The notes: a model not told the origin generated them from the sequence alone. Positions 1 to 9,361 are shown, counted from the first letter of the stretch. The stretch: DNA of 64,000 bases from Streptomyces sp. NRRL B-3428 (GCA_000721375.1 JOGW01000007.1:1-64000); one strand, 5' to 3'. Numbers and translations: made by a program.

Positions 1-1
1 A

Positions 2-112
2 CGCCTCCAACTCCCCACCGAATACACCCACACACTCGGCATGCGCGACAGGGTGGCGCTGGAGCTCGAGGCGGATCACATCGGGGTATGGCCGGACGAT
101 TCCGCTTCCTAG
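2..112 (+). CDS. C-terminal end of an unidentified protein (partial)
   Basis: An open frame enters from the left edge and ends at TAG 110-112, leaving the last 36 residues. The tail reads LPTEYTHTLGMRDRVALELE, then DHIGVWPDD. This looks like the end of a small beta-rich domain of the AbrB/SpoVT kind, but too little is visible to name it. It converges on the minus-strand gene that ends at 131, with an 18-base gap. Confidence 0.45.
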   Translation, partial: RLQLPTEYTHTLGMRDRVALELEADHIGVWPDDSAS

Positions 113-130
113 CCCCTGCCGGGGGTACCG

Positions 131-778
131 CTAGAGGGGCGTGACGCCCAGCCCGGGCAGTCCGCCCGCTCTGCGCAGGGCGACGGATCCGTACGGCGTC
201 CGCAGTCTCAGCCACGGGCCGGCCGTCAGCAGGGACGCCGGGGCATCCGGTCGGAGCAAGCCGAAGACATACGCCGCGTGCGCGGCCCGCAGGGGGAGCG
301 GAGTGGATCCGAGGGTCCGCCCCCAGATCTCCGCACCGATCCGGTCGAGCTCCGTCCGCGTGCGCTTGTCCTCGGGCAACTCCTCGACACGCGCCTTGAA
401 CTCGGCGATCGCGGCCTGCACAGCCCGCCCCAGCCGGACACTCTCCGGCAGCCCGGCCTGCTCCACCCAGCCCGCACGCGGCGGCAGCATCCCGGCCCAG
501 GCGGGCCCGGTCACCGCGGCCGGCACGGTGACCTCCGACGGTTCGACGCGCTCGAGCAACTCACCGGCGGACACGGTGACATCGAGCTCGACGGGCCCGG
601 CCAGTTCGACGACCCGTACGACCACCACGTCCAGCGCAGGCGCCCGCCCGAAAACAGCGAGCGCCTGCCCGGAGGCCTGCAGCCGAACGGCCGCCGCCCG
701 GTCGTACTTGAGCAGCCGCTGCAGGAAGGCGGCGAGTCCCGCCGCCTCCCCGTCAGCGGCCAGAGGCAGCACGGTCAT
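131..778 (-). CDS. conserved hypothetical protein, ettA-linked
   Basis: A 215-residue protein whose family I do not recognise. The middle (about residues 115-150) is charged and helical, and the C-terminal third carries a leucine/alanine-rich stretch followed by LRLRTPYGSVALRRAGG. No signal peptide or membrane segment is visible. Its ATG (778-776) overlaps the stop of the upstream thioesterase gene in an ATGA, so the two are probably translationally coupled in one operon with ettA. The GC-rich codon use matches the host, so it looks like core genome rather than accessory DNA. Confidence 0.75.
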   Translation of the reverse strand: MTVLPLAADGEAAGLAAFLQRLLKYDRAAAVRLQASGQALAVFGRAPALDVVVVRVVELAGPVELDVTVSAGELLERVEPSEVTVPAAVTGPAWAGMLPPRAGWVEQAGLPESVRLGRAVQAAIAEFKARVEELPEDKRTRTELDRIGAEIWGRTLGSTPLPLRAAHAAYVFGLLRPDAPASLLTAGPWLRLRTPYGSVALRRAGGLPGLGVTPL

Positions 779-1205
779 GCCGCGACGGCCTCTTTCCGTC
801 CATCGCTGGCCTGTCCGTCGTCGGCGTACTCCTCGAGGAACTCGCGCTCCTCAGCCGTGATCCGCCGCGGCCGCTGCGCCTCGAAGTCGAACGGCACGAT
901 GACGGTCGAGGCCCGGACGTACACCTGCTCCGGGTCCTTGACCTCGTACTCGATCGTGAACGAAGCGGCCCTTATCTTCGTGACCCACAGCTCGATGCTC
1001 ACCGGCTTGTGCCGGTGCACCAACTGCCGCTTGTAGTCGATCTCATGGCGCGCCACGACCGACCCCTGCTGGAAGTCCTTGTCCGGGCGGAACAGGAAAT
1101 CGATACGCGCTTCTTCGAGATACCGAAGAAAGACCACATTGTTGATGTGGCCGTACGCATCCATGTCCGCCCAGCGCAAAGGGCAGGCGTATACGTGGCG
1201 AGCCA

Positions 1206-1206
<1 letters not shown>
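775..1206 (-). CDS. acyl-CoA thioesterase, hotdog fold (4HBT type)
   Basis: A 143-residue protein of the single-hotdog thioesterase family, which hydrolyses acyl-CoA thioesters in the cytoplasm. The N-terminus reads RWADMDAYGHINNVVFLRYL; the D-x-x-G-H-x-N pattern is the usual 4HBT active-site signature, and LEEARIDFL follows on the long central helix. The start was placed at 1206 because ATG there overlaps the ettA stop (TGATG) and the conserved fold begins at once. An in-frame extension to 1320 would run through ettA and lacks family similarity. The exact substrate cannot be read from the sequence. Confidence 0.85.
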
Positions 1207-2870
<1,664 letters not shown>

Positions 2871-2898
2871 GAGAAACCGTCCGGCAAGCTGGAAGTGG

Positions 2899-3015
2899 GC
2901 AGATACACCCCATCTTGCCTGACGTCCATCCCCTGGGGGAAACCGGTATGGACAGACCCCTGTGACCTGGCTGTTCCTAGATTCACCGGCGTAGTTGACC
3001 TGTCACTGGCTGTCG
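2899..3015. repeat. direct repeat A, copy 1 (left boundary of accessory island)
   Basis: This stretch upstream of ettA matches 6832-6950 in the same orientation. Thirty-one consecutive bases are identical (2905-2935 versus 6838-6868). Similarity continues, weaker and with small gaps, through the GTGACCTGG block and beyond. The two copies enclose all genes between 3.1 and 6.5 kb. Because it lies in the ettA leader, it may be a duplicated promoter/leader segment rather than a mobile-element end. Confidence 0.75.
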
Positions 3016-3096
3016 CCACTGGTCACCCTTGGCCCCCTCGCACGGCCCACAGACGGCCCGGCAACGGCATCGCGCGGAGTGCGCCATGATGCGCTC

Positions 3097-3375
3097 ATGC
3101 AGGCAGTTTCCGAAGACCCCACCTCCTTGCCCGAACCCTGGTGGGTTCCTACCGCCTCGGCTCTGGCGAACCTGGACAAGGAGTTGCGTGCCGAGCTCGG
3201 CACGGATCACGTTCTCCACGGCTGCGCGACATCGGCGGCGCCCTTCCCATGGGCAGTGGTCCACCTGACCTGGTCGACCCACCGCGAGGCGTCGCCGTGG
3301 CCAATGACCACTCCACTGAGCAGCCTGGCTGACCTTCTCTATCAGGGGGCCGAGCACGGCTGCCTCAGCGAGTAG
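3097..3375 (+). CDS. small hypothetical protein of accessory island
   Basis: A 92-residue protein with no family I recognise. It is tryptophan- and proline-rich (LPEPWWVPTASALANLDKEL) and ends YQGAEHGCLSE. ATG 3097 was chosen because upstream in-frame codons lie inside repeat A and give arginine/proline-rich non-protein-like sequence. The coding region is less GC-biased than the flanking core genes. It is the first gene inside repeat A and is followed at once by module R1. Confidence 0.55.
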   Translation: MQAVSEDPTSLPEPWWVPTASALANLDKELRAELGTDHVLHGCATSAAPFPWAVVHLTWSTHREASPWPMTTPLSSLADLLYQGAEHGCLSE

Positions 3376-3388
3376 ATCCGCATGGGCG

Positions 3389-3499
3389 TGCCCCCTCGAT
3401 GCCGAACTATCGGCGTTGCAGTCGCTGAGGTCTCCTGGCCTGGTCAGGCGGTTGGTGAGGGCCTACTACGGTCGGTAGTGGTCGGCACGGTTGCTGTAC
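3389..3499. repeat. intergenic module R1, copy 1
   Basis: About 111 bases that recur at 5909-6018 in the same orientation with roughly 85-90 percent identity by eye and a one-base length difference. The blocks GTCGCTGAGGTCTCCTGG, GGTGAGGGCCTACT and GGCACGGTTGCTGTAC are shared. Each copy sits directly before a small immunity-like or hypothetical gene. Differences between copies are not concentrated at third codon positions in the frame that stays open, so I do not call it a gene. Confidence 0.75.
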
Positions 3500-3581
3500 C
3501 TGGTGTACAGCAGAGCCTGGACGACCTGGCGCGCCCTGGTCCCTGCACCGTACTTAGCTCGCCGTGACAAGATCCGGCGTC

Positions 3582-4112
3582 ATGAGTGAGCATTCACTGT
3601 CGTCCGGCTGGCTGTCGTCGTGGGCGAGCAACCTGTCACCGCTGCTGAGTGACCTCCTGGCGGGCTTCGAGGCCAAGCACGGATTCCCGCCCGGCCCCAA
3701 TGAGATCCGGTCTGCCAGCGAGGACGACGCCGATGCAGTGAGGACCCTGTCGGACACTGGCCTGCCCCACGCCGATCTGCTCACCTTCTACCAGCACATC
3801 GGCGAGGTCGATCTTGCTGACGTCGGCAACGGCTACTGGGTTCACTCGGCCGAAACGGTCCTCGATCATCTCCGGGAGTACGGACCGGTCGGTGTGGAGG
3901 ACGGGCGTGACCCCTCAGGCCTGGTGATCGCCTCCGACGGTGGCGGCCTCCTCTTCGTCATGGAACCTGACGGCGCTGTGTTCCGAACCCGAACGGCAAC
4001 GCTGGACGAGCCAGAATTCGACCGGACAGCGGACAGCCTGCGGCAGTTCCTGGAGCTGCTCGCGCAGTCTGTGGCACGGTTCATCGACACGGGTGAGCCT
4101 GGATACCTGTAG
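3582..4112 (+). CDS. SMI1/KNR4 family (SUKH) putative immunity protein
   Basis: A 176-residue protein of the SMI1/KNR4 (SUKH) type, a fold widely used as antitoxin against secreted polymorphic toxins. The core (about residues 60-100) reads LPHADLLTFYQHIGEVDLAD then VGNGYWVHSAETVLDHLREY, followed by VIASDGGGLLFVMEPDGAVF, the usual order for the family. No signal peptide is present, so it should act in the cytoplasm. ATG 3582 is preferred over the upstream GTG/ATG options because the helical N-terminus begins there. It is framed by modules R1 and R2 and has no toxin gene beside it, which makes it an orphan immunity gene. Function is inferred from the fold. Confidence 0.75.
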   Translation: MSEHSLSSGWLSSWASNLSPLLSDLLAGFEAKHGFPPGPNEIRSASEDDADAVRTLSDTGLPHADLLTFYQHIGEVDLADVGNGYWVHSAETVLDHLREYGPVGVEDGRDPSGLVIASDGGGLLFVMEPDGAVFRTRTATLDEPEFDRTADSLRQFLELLAQSVARFIDTGEPGYL

Positions 4113-4149
4113 TCGCAGCCGCAACCCGTCGTCTCCCGCAGACGAACCC

Positions 4150-4322
4150 GCGGTCGGTGTAGCGGCTTTGGGCTGGAGCTGCGTTGGGGCGAGTGATCTT
4201 GGCCCCGTAAGCTCATCGCGAGTCGGGCAGTCTGTGGACCTGCCCGTTAGAGCACGACGTTGGGGCCAAGATCTTCGAGGCTCGCCCCAAAGTGGCTGCC
4301 TAAAGCCGCGGAGCCGACCGCC
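4150..4322. repeat. foldback element: module R2 and its inverted copy
   Basis: Bases 4150-4206 (R2) recur at 6554-6610 with 54 of 57 identical. At about 4260-4322 a degraded copy of the same sequence lies in inverted orientation (GGGGCCAAGATC, then CTCGCCCC, AAAGCCGC, CCGACCGC). The two arms can therefore fold back around a 50-base centre, which has its own hairpin (CGGGCAG / CTGCCCG). The layout resembles a miniature inverted-repeat element or its remnant. No transposase is present in the window. Confidence 0.7.
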
Positions 4323-4356
4323 CCAGCCCCGTGCCGGCCGTGTGAACCTCTCGCTT

Positions 4357-4380
4357 GGCGTCCCCGCGGTGCGGGGCGCC
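4357..4380. terminator. GC-rich hairpin, shared with 6651-6670
   Basis: GGCGTCCCCGC and GCGGGGCGCC pair around a GGT loop with one bulge. No T-run follows, as is common in Streptomyces. The hairpin and the following GGCGCCTTGATG recur at 6651-6676 downstream of the second R2 copy, so it travels with that module. Confidence 0.5.
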
Positions 4381-4453
4381 TTGATGAAGCAGAGAAATTC
4401 CCACCGCGCAGCGTTCTTGTTCCGGGCGTGATCGTCTCTGTTGGCTGTCGGCC

Positions 4454-4980
4454 TTGACGGAAGACACGCCTCACATACGCGCGTGCTGGCTCGCCTGGCT
4501 CGCGATCGCGACCGATGACCGGGCACTGGTAGTGGAGGCGCTCGGGCTGACGTCCTTGCGTGAGACGTCCTGGGCTGACGGCATCGAGCTCATCGACGAT
4601 GTCGCGCACGGCGAGGAAGGGCCGCACTCCACTGTCGTGGTGACGCTCAGACCTACTTCCACAGGCTATGGGACAGCGAGCAGCCGGAGCTCGCTGTGGG
4701 TGAACCCTTCGGAGTCGAGCGTCGGCTCCTCGACGCCTATGGCATCCCGGGCAAGCCGGAAGACCTGGCCCCGGACAGCGACTTGGCCTCGGAATGGGAA
4801 GCGACATGGGGCGACTGCTGGACCACGACGATCGCACAGGAATCCAGCCTGGACCCCACCACCTTGGGACCCCACAGCAGCCCGGATGGTCTCCTTGTGG
4901 CTACCGCCCCACCGCACCCGTATTCGAGTAGCCAGGCGCTTAGAAGGGCCCTGGGCGGTTCACGGGCAGTGTTCCTCTGA
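4454..4980 (+). pseudogene. broken hypothetical gene with internal deletion and frame change
   Basis: The first frame, from TTG 4454, gives WLAIATDDRALVVEALGLTS and WADGIELIDDVAHGEEGPHS. Near 4648 the protein-like signal switches frame and continues as AQTYFHRLWDSEQPELAVGE then PFGVERRLLDAYGIPG through an acidic WE-rich tail to TGA 4978-4980. I recall this N- and C-terminal pattern from a common Streptomyces hypothetical family in which a longer central segment joins the two parts. That segment appears lost here, and the junction is out of frame. A sequencing frameshift alone would not restore the missing middle. Any product from either frame would be truncated. Confidence 0.6.
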
Positions 4981-5385
4981 CCCGGTCCTTCCTTGTAGCG
5001 ATGTCGGATGGTCGCGGAACTTCGACACGCATTCGACAGGAATGTCGGCGCCCGTCGCTAGGGTTACTTCCGTTGAGGCCGGTCAGAGAACCACCAAGGT
5101 CCGCGGCCTAAGGGGGGCGGGATCTGAAAGGTCCCCGGGTTTCGCCCCGGGACTGTAGTCCATGCCGGAGCACCGCCCTGAACCCACGACCTCTTCGTCC
5201 GGAAGCAATGCGGGCGGGTGCTCGACCTGGGAACGTTGTGGCCCTCACCTGCCGAAACGGTCCGCGACCGTGCGTGCTTGTCCGCCGCTGTCCGTCGGCG
5301 TTGTCACGCAGTCAGACACTCGCTAGGCCTCCTTGTTCAGGCGGACAGCGGGCACGAGATGTGGGTCTGTCGTATGTTCCCCGCC
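4981..5385. other. 405-base stretch without a recognisable gene
   Basis: No reading frame here looks protein-like. The only local structure is a hairpin at about 5132-5152 (CCCCGGG / CCCGGGG around TTTCG), which may end transcription from the pseudogene. The stretch lies between the pseudogene and the DUF5959-like gene and presumably carries the promoter of the latter, but no clear -10/-35 was found. Confidence 0.5.
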
Positions 5386-5850
5386 ATGGAGATGAGCACC
5401 CAGTCATGCGCGATAGAGCTGATCCGGCTAGCCGACCCCGGACAGAGCGTCACTGTCCAACTGCGTTCGACTACGCCTACCGTCCTCAAAGACCGGGGAC
5501 CTCGGTACTACGACGCTACGGTCGTGATCACGAGTGACTTCGTGAACGGCACGGTCATCCTCGGCTTCAGCTCGGAAGACCTCACGGACTGGGGTCGACT
5601 TCTGGACGCCGTCGAAGAAGCCGAACGGGAGCCCAACCTAGAGGAGCCGTTCACCGCTGACTGGCCGCGTGCAGGTCGCACGGCCTACCTTCGATTCATC
5701 GCCGATGACCCCTACGTGGTCGAGATCCATGACGGGACCAGCACCGGGATCGTCGTCTCCGTACCACTCGACATGCGCGAAGAGTGGATCGCCGAATCCA
5801 GGGACCGCTTCGCCACGACGCGCGCCGCCCTCGGAGAGATCCCACACTGA
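5386..5850 (+). CDS. DUF5959-like hypothetical protein
   Basis: A 154-residue protein resembling the actinobacterial DUF5959 family. The opening IELIRLADPGQSVTVQL, the middle YYDATVVITSDFVNGTVIL, then LTDWGRLLDAVEEAE and the ending REEWIAESRDRFATTRAALG follow the usual order of a small beta-sandwich protein. No function is established for the family. It is cytoplasmic by sequence. ATG 5386 was chosen, with ATG 5392 an equally possible start. Upstream in-frame codons are arginine/cysteine-rich and unlike protein. It lies between the island pseudogene and module R1 copy 2. Confidence 0.65.
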   Translation: MEMSTQSCAIELIRLADPGQSVTVQLRSTTPTVLKDRGPRYYDATVVITSDFVNGTVILGFSSEDLTDWGRLLDAVEEAEREPNLEEPFTADWPRAGRTAYLRFIADDPYVVEIHDGTSTGIVVSVPLDMREEWIAESRDRFATTRAALGEIPH

Positions 5851-5908
5851 AGGTCGCGAAGAGTGGCTCCAGGCCGGTGGAGTCTCAATGACCGTGTCAA
5901 ATCGGCCC

Positions 5909-6018
5909 TGCCCCCTCAATGCGAACTACCGGCAGCACGGTCGCTGAGGTCTCCTGGGCTGCTCAGGCGGCCGGTGAGGGCCTACTGCGGTCGGTAGCGG
6001 TAGGCACGGTTGCTGTAC
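5909..6018. repeat. intergenic module R1, copy 2
   Basis: Same orientation as 3389-3499. This copy contains short self-complementary pieces (CCTAC ... GTAGG) near its right end. It precedes the 3' end of a minus-strand hypothetical gene, so unlike copy 1 it is downstream, not upstream, of the neighbouring coding region. That argues against a simple promoter role. Confidence 0.75.
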
Positions 6019-6059
6019 GTCCGTGCTGTACCGCCACTAGTCCGGATCATGGCCGCAGG

Positions 6060-6488
6060 TCAGGGCTGTGGTGCTCCCCCGACGGCAATCTCGAAGCCGG
6101 AGGACTCGTCCCACGGGACCGCCTTCCAGAGGTCCACCGCAGCAGTCCAGATGCGGTGGACCAGAGGCCAGTCGGGGTTGTCTCCGCTGAGGGTGACGGT
6201 GGCCAGCAGGTCGCATCCCCAAATGCCCTGCTCATCATCGGGCGATGCAGCGATCACAGATTCTGCGATCTCGGCTACGCCCACGTGCAGTTCGAGCGTC
6301 AGCATGTCCGCTACAGGGCAGTCGCTGTAAGTGCGAAGTCTGAACGCGGCAACCGAATCCTCGTACGGCCCCAACCACTCGCCCCACAACCCGTCGCCGT
6401 TCGCAAGCAGGTAGTCCAGCAGGCGATCGAGCGCCTCGTCACCTTGTTCTCCCCCCGAGCGACAGAAGAATTTCAGTCGGTAAGCCAC
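6060..6488 (-). CDS. hypothetical protein of accessory island
   Basis: A 142-residue acidic protein with no family I can name. It opens MAYRLKFFCRSGGEQGDEAL, has tryptophan-rich centres (GLWGEWLGPYEDSVAAF) and ends DESSGFEIAVGGAPQP. No signal peptide or membrane segment is visible. Its size, acidity and placement between modules R1 and R2 mirror the SMI1/KNR4 gene, so an immunity role is a reasonable guess but is not shown by sequence. ATG 6488 is the only good start. Confidence 0.65.
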   Translation of the reverse strand: MAYRLKFFCRSGGEQGDEALDRLLDYLLANGDGLWGEWLGPYEDSVAAFRLRTYSDCPVADMLTLELHVGVAEIAESVIAASPDDEQGIWGCDLLATVTLSGDNPDWPLVHRIWTAAVDLWKAVPWDESSGFEIAVGGAPQP

Positions 6489-6553
6489 GATCCCCCGTCG
6501 TCCCCGCTTGGTCGTCTCACCCCTTCACCATCATGCACGGCGCACCTGCGCTC

Positions 6554-6610
6554 GCGGTCGGTGCAGCGGCTTTGGGCTGGAGCTGCTTTGGGGCGAGTGA
6601 TCATGGCCCC
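6554..6610. repeat. module R2, copy 2
   Basis: Matches 4150-4206 in the same orientation with three differences in 57 bases. The inverted partner seen beside copy 1 is absent here. The shared hairpin and GCGCCTTGATG follow about 40 bases later instead of about 150, as if the inverted arm had been lost or never formed. Confidence 0.75.
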
Positions 6611-6650
6611 TTACGAAGACATGTGAGGTGGGCCGCGCCGAGAGCGGCGC

Positions 6651-6670
6651 GCGCCCCGCCGTGCGGGCGC
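6651..6670. terminator. GC-rich hairpin, second copy
   Basis: GCGCCCCGC and GCGGGCGC pair around CGT with one bulge. It corresponds to 4357-4380. The 538-base gap between the genes at 6488 and 7027 otherwise holds only module R2, this hairpin and repeat A copy 2. Confidence 0.4.
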
Positions 6671-6831
6671 CTTGATGCCGTCCAGCGAGACACGAACCAG
6701 GGAGGCCATCAGCGCCATGTACCGGGCCGCCGGCCACGCGCATGACGGCTCAGAGACGGCCCAGGCCGCCTGAGACGGCCCCTCATCGGCGGGAAACCTA
6801 CTGGTGGGGGGCCTATTCATGCCTTGATCGG

Positions 6832-6950
6832 CAAGTAACACCCCATCTTGCCTGACGTCCATCCCCTGACGGAAACCGGTAACGGGTGGGGTCTGTGACC
6901 TGGCGGTTCCTTGATCGACCCTAGTAGTCGTCCGGTCACCGCCTGTTGCT
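6832..6950. repeat. direct repeat A, copy 2 (right boundary of accessory island)
   Basis: Same orientation as 2899-3015, with 31 identical bases at 6838-6868. Beyond it, core-like minus-strand genes resume. Recombination between the two A copies would remove the entire 3.9-kb island and leave one ettA leader. Confidence 0.75.
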
Positions 6951-7026
6951 GTTGCTGCCACCTGTTGCCACAGCCGGTCGCCGTAGCCTTGCCGCCGCAC
7001 GTCGTCAGGCGGCGGCGGTCATCGCT

Positions 7027-7284
7027 TCACTCCTGCTCAGTCGCGGAATCGGAAGCGGGCTCAGGAGTCGGCGGGTGTACCTGCTGCCAGTCGGTGACGG
7101 GCTTGGTGCGGAACATGCCGCGGTAGACCTCGCGCGTCCAGACCCCGGCGCCCTCGCCGTACTCGTGCAGTTCCTCGAAGGCCTCCTGCTCCGACTCGTA
7201 GACGAACTTCCTGCCCTTGGCGTTGCGGATGATCCATTCCCTGTCGCGATGGACAGCGAGCGCCATACCTGCACTCATACGCAC
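7027..7284 (-). CDS. small conserved hypothetical protein
   Basis: An 85-residue protein with a compact, well-formed core (HRDREWIIRNAKGRKFVYES then EQEAFEELHEYGEGAGVW) and a disordered Pro/Ser/Glu tail. No family name comes to mind. There is no signal peptide. A second in-frame ATG five codons on (7269-7267) could also start translation. It is the first gene outside repeat A and reads toward the island and ettA, so before the island was acquired it may have been the immediate upstream neighbour of ettA. Confidence 0.65.
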   Translation of the reverse strand: MRMSAGMALAVHRDREWIIRNAKGRKFVYESEQEAFEELHEYGEGAGVWTREVYRGMFRTKPVTDWQQVHPPTPEPASDSATEQE

Positions 7285-7349
7285 CTCACCCTCCGAGTCG
7301 GTCCGACGATCTTACGGAGCCGCTCTGACCTGCCCCGGCGCGCGCGGCG

Positions 7350-7913
7350 TCACCGCCACCCGCTCCCCGCCAGCCGCCGCCCGGCGCCGGCCCGCACCCA
7401 ACGGGTCCGCCCCCACACCGCGAGCACCGCGAGCGCCTCCGGCGGTGTGGCTGTGCGGTGGTCGACCACCGCTCGCTGGCACCAGTCGGACGCGGACGTG
7501 AGGTCCTCCGCGCTCCACTCCTCGCCCAGGACCACGGCCCGGATCAGGGTCCACTCGGCCAGGCGCCGCGTCAGGAACGGGTCCCCGGCCACCGCCCGGA
7601 CCATGGCGGCGGACCAGACGGGAAAGTGCGCATCGGCCAACAGCCTGGGCGCCCGCTCGCCGAAGTGACTCACCACCGCGCTGCGGCCCGTCTCCGGATC
7701 CGCATCCCGCAGTACGGCCGCGACCAGCTCCACCTCGCCGGCCTGCGACACCTCCGCGAGGTCTCGCAGGTGACGGGCATACCGCGCATGCTCGACCGGC
7801 TCCCCGTCCAGGTGCGACTCCCTGTCCAGGGCCGGCTCCCCACCCCGAGACGACTCCCCGCCCAGCGACGGCTCCCCGCCCCCGGACGGCTCTCTGTCGC
7901 CGTCCCCGCTCAC
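7350..7913 (-). CDS. conserved hypothetical protein with repetitive N-terminus
   Basis: A 187-residue protein. Residues 1-40 are a low-complexity Gly-Glu-Pro/Ser repeat (GGEPSLGGESSRGGEP) encoded by 15-18-base imperfect DNA repeats. The remaining part is helical and well conserved in style (HLRDLAEVSQAGEVELVAAV; HFPVWSAAMVRAVAGDPFLT; LAEWTLIRAVVLGEEWSAED). No function is known to me. GTG 7913 gives the longest frame. The repeat may be an untranslated leader or a flexible tail, since no internal start is obvious. It ends close to the 7027-7284 gene and follows the thioester protein gene by 38 bases. Confidence 0.65.
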   Translation of the reverse strand: MSGDGDREPSGGGEPSLGGESSRGGEPALDRESHLDGEPVEHARYARHLRDLAEVSQAGEVELVAAVLRDADPETGRSAVVSHFGERAPRLLADAHFPVWSAAMVRAVAGDPFLTRRLAEWTLIRAVVLGEEWSAEDLTSASDWCQRAVVDHRTATPPEALAVLAVWGRTRWVRAGAGRRLAGSGWR

Positions 7914-7951
7914 CCCCGAGGCGTCCGCTCACTCACCCGCAGCGCTCCCGC

Positions 7952-9361
7952 TCACTCACCCGACTCGCCGGACCCGGCCGACTCGCCCTTCCTGCGCAGC
8001 ACGAACACGACCACCCCGCCGAGCACCAGGAACCCCACCGCGATCCCCGCGATCATCGGCGTCGCATCCGAGCTGCCCGTCTCCGCCAGGTCCTGCGTCG
8101 AGGCCGACGCGCCACCCGCTGTCGCAGGACTCGGGGCCGACTGCGGAGCGATTGCCGATGCGCCCGCGGTCTTGGTGTGACAGTCGAGAACGCCCTTGAA
8201 GCGCTCCTCGAAACCGTTCGGCCCCGTGATGGTGAAGTCGTACGCCTGGTCCTCCTGCAGCGGAATCGTCACGGTGCGCGACTCCCCGGCCGGGATGGTG
8301 TGCTCGAACTCCATCAGCGAGAACGTGAAGTCCTCATCGCCCTGATTGGTGGCCGTGATGTCCACCCCGCCCTTGGCGCAGTTCCGCTCGGCGGAGAGCG
8401 CCGGGATCGCGCCCTTCTCCGCCCAGTTCACCGTCGCCGTCGCCGACACGGTCGACTCACTGGAGCCGGCCAGGATCTGTGCCTGGCTCTTGGTCTCGGA
8501 GACGAAGGCCCGCCCGACCGGCACACTCGTCGAGGCCTGGACCGTGAGCGCCGCCGAACCGGCCGCGCCCCTCGGCACGTCGAAGTACAGCTCGCTGCCG
8601 TCGGCCGCCGAGGTGATGGGCTTGCCGTCCTCACCCACGACCTTGACCCCGCTCGCCGCCGCGTCGGCCGGCGCACTGACCGAGACGCTGCGCGCGTCCG
8701 TGTGCACGGTGACCGGACCGACCCGCTCACCGGCCCGCCCCGAAACGGCGGGCGGGTCCAGGGTCAGCGAGGCCTTCGGCTCCGCGAGAGCACGGGCGTT
8801 CTTCTCCAGGTAGTCCGCGAGCCGCTCCGCCTGCGGGTCGGTCGCGGAGACCTCGACACCGTCCGAGTACCGCCAGATCGCCACCTGGGTACCGGCCGCC
8901 GCATCCGCCTCGGTCAGTCCCTTGGCATCGGCCTTACGGGCCAGTTCGGCGAGATCGTTCACCTGCGGATAGGAGTGCTGCAGGATCCAACGGATCTTCC
9001 CCGTCTGCTTGTTGGCGTTCAGCGAGGTCGCGCTCCAGGACGTCTCCTGGTACTTCGCGTCCTGCTGCGTGGGGTTGTCGATGTCGATGCAGTACGTCTT
9101 GAGCAGACCACCGCCGTCGACGGACATCTCGAAGAGCCCGGCAGGTATCTGCCGCTCCTCGCCGTTCTTGCGGATGACGGCCTGGCCATAGGTCGCCAGA
9201 CCGCCGAGCGTGGCTGTCGCGCCACCCGGCAGCTGCGGCACCTCATCGGCGGCGGCCGCCCCCGCACCGGCGAGCGCACCGGCCATGAGCAGACCGGGGG
9301 CGAGCAGCGTCGCCGCGAGGCGGGCTGCGCCCCGACGGCGTACGACGAACAAAGAAAGCAC
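7952..9361 (-). CDS. Cys-Gln thioester surface protein, sortase substrate
   Basis: A 469-residue secreted protein. An Arg-rich start and hydrophobic signal peptide (about residues 1-40) precede a thioester domain with YCIDIDNPT (cysteine) and GTQVAIWRYSDG (glutamine). Such domains form an internal Cys-Gln bond that can attach covalently to host or surface molecules. Beta-sandwich repeats follow, then LAETG with a hydrophobic segment and RRKGE tail. That sorting signal fits actinobacterial class E sortases (LAxTG). GTG 9361 was chosen because GGAGGGG lies 7-8 bases upstream; a frame start at 9430 is possible but lacks this site. It should be anchored to the cell wall. No cognate sortase adjoins it; a class F enzyme lies at 54.8 kb. 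Confidence 0.9.
   Translation of the reverse strand: MLSLFVVRRRGAARLAATLLAPGLLMAGALAGAGAAAADEVPQLPGGATATLGGLATYGQAVIRKNGEERQIPAGLFEMSVDGGGLLKTYCIDIDNPTQQDAKYQETSWSATSLNANKQTGKIRWILQHSYPQVNDLAELARKADAKGLTEADAAAGTQVAIWRYSDGVEVSATDPQAERLADYLEKNARALAEPKASLTLDPPAVSGRAGERVGPVTVHTDARSVSVSAPADAAASGVKVVGEDGKPITSAADGSELYFDVPRGAAGSAALTVQASTSVPVGRAFVSETKSQAQILAGSSESTVSATATVNWAEKGAIPALSAERNCAKGGVDITATNQGDEDFTFSLMEFEHTIPAGESRTVTIPLQEDQAYDFTITGPNGFEERFKGVLDCHTKTAGASAIAPQSAPSPATAGGASASTQDLAETGSSDATPMIAGIAVGFLVLGGVVVFVLRRKGESAGSGESGE

Noticed and set aside
3382..3567. Module R1 as a small gene; the frame AEVSWPGQAVGEGLLRSVVV stays open in both copies
   Set aside because: Differences between the copies fall at all three codon positions and the rest of the two frames are unrelated, so it behaves like non-coding sequence.
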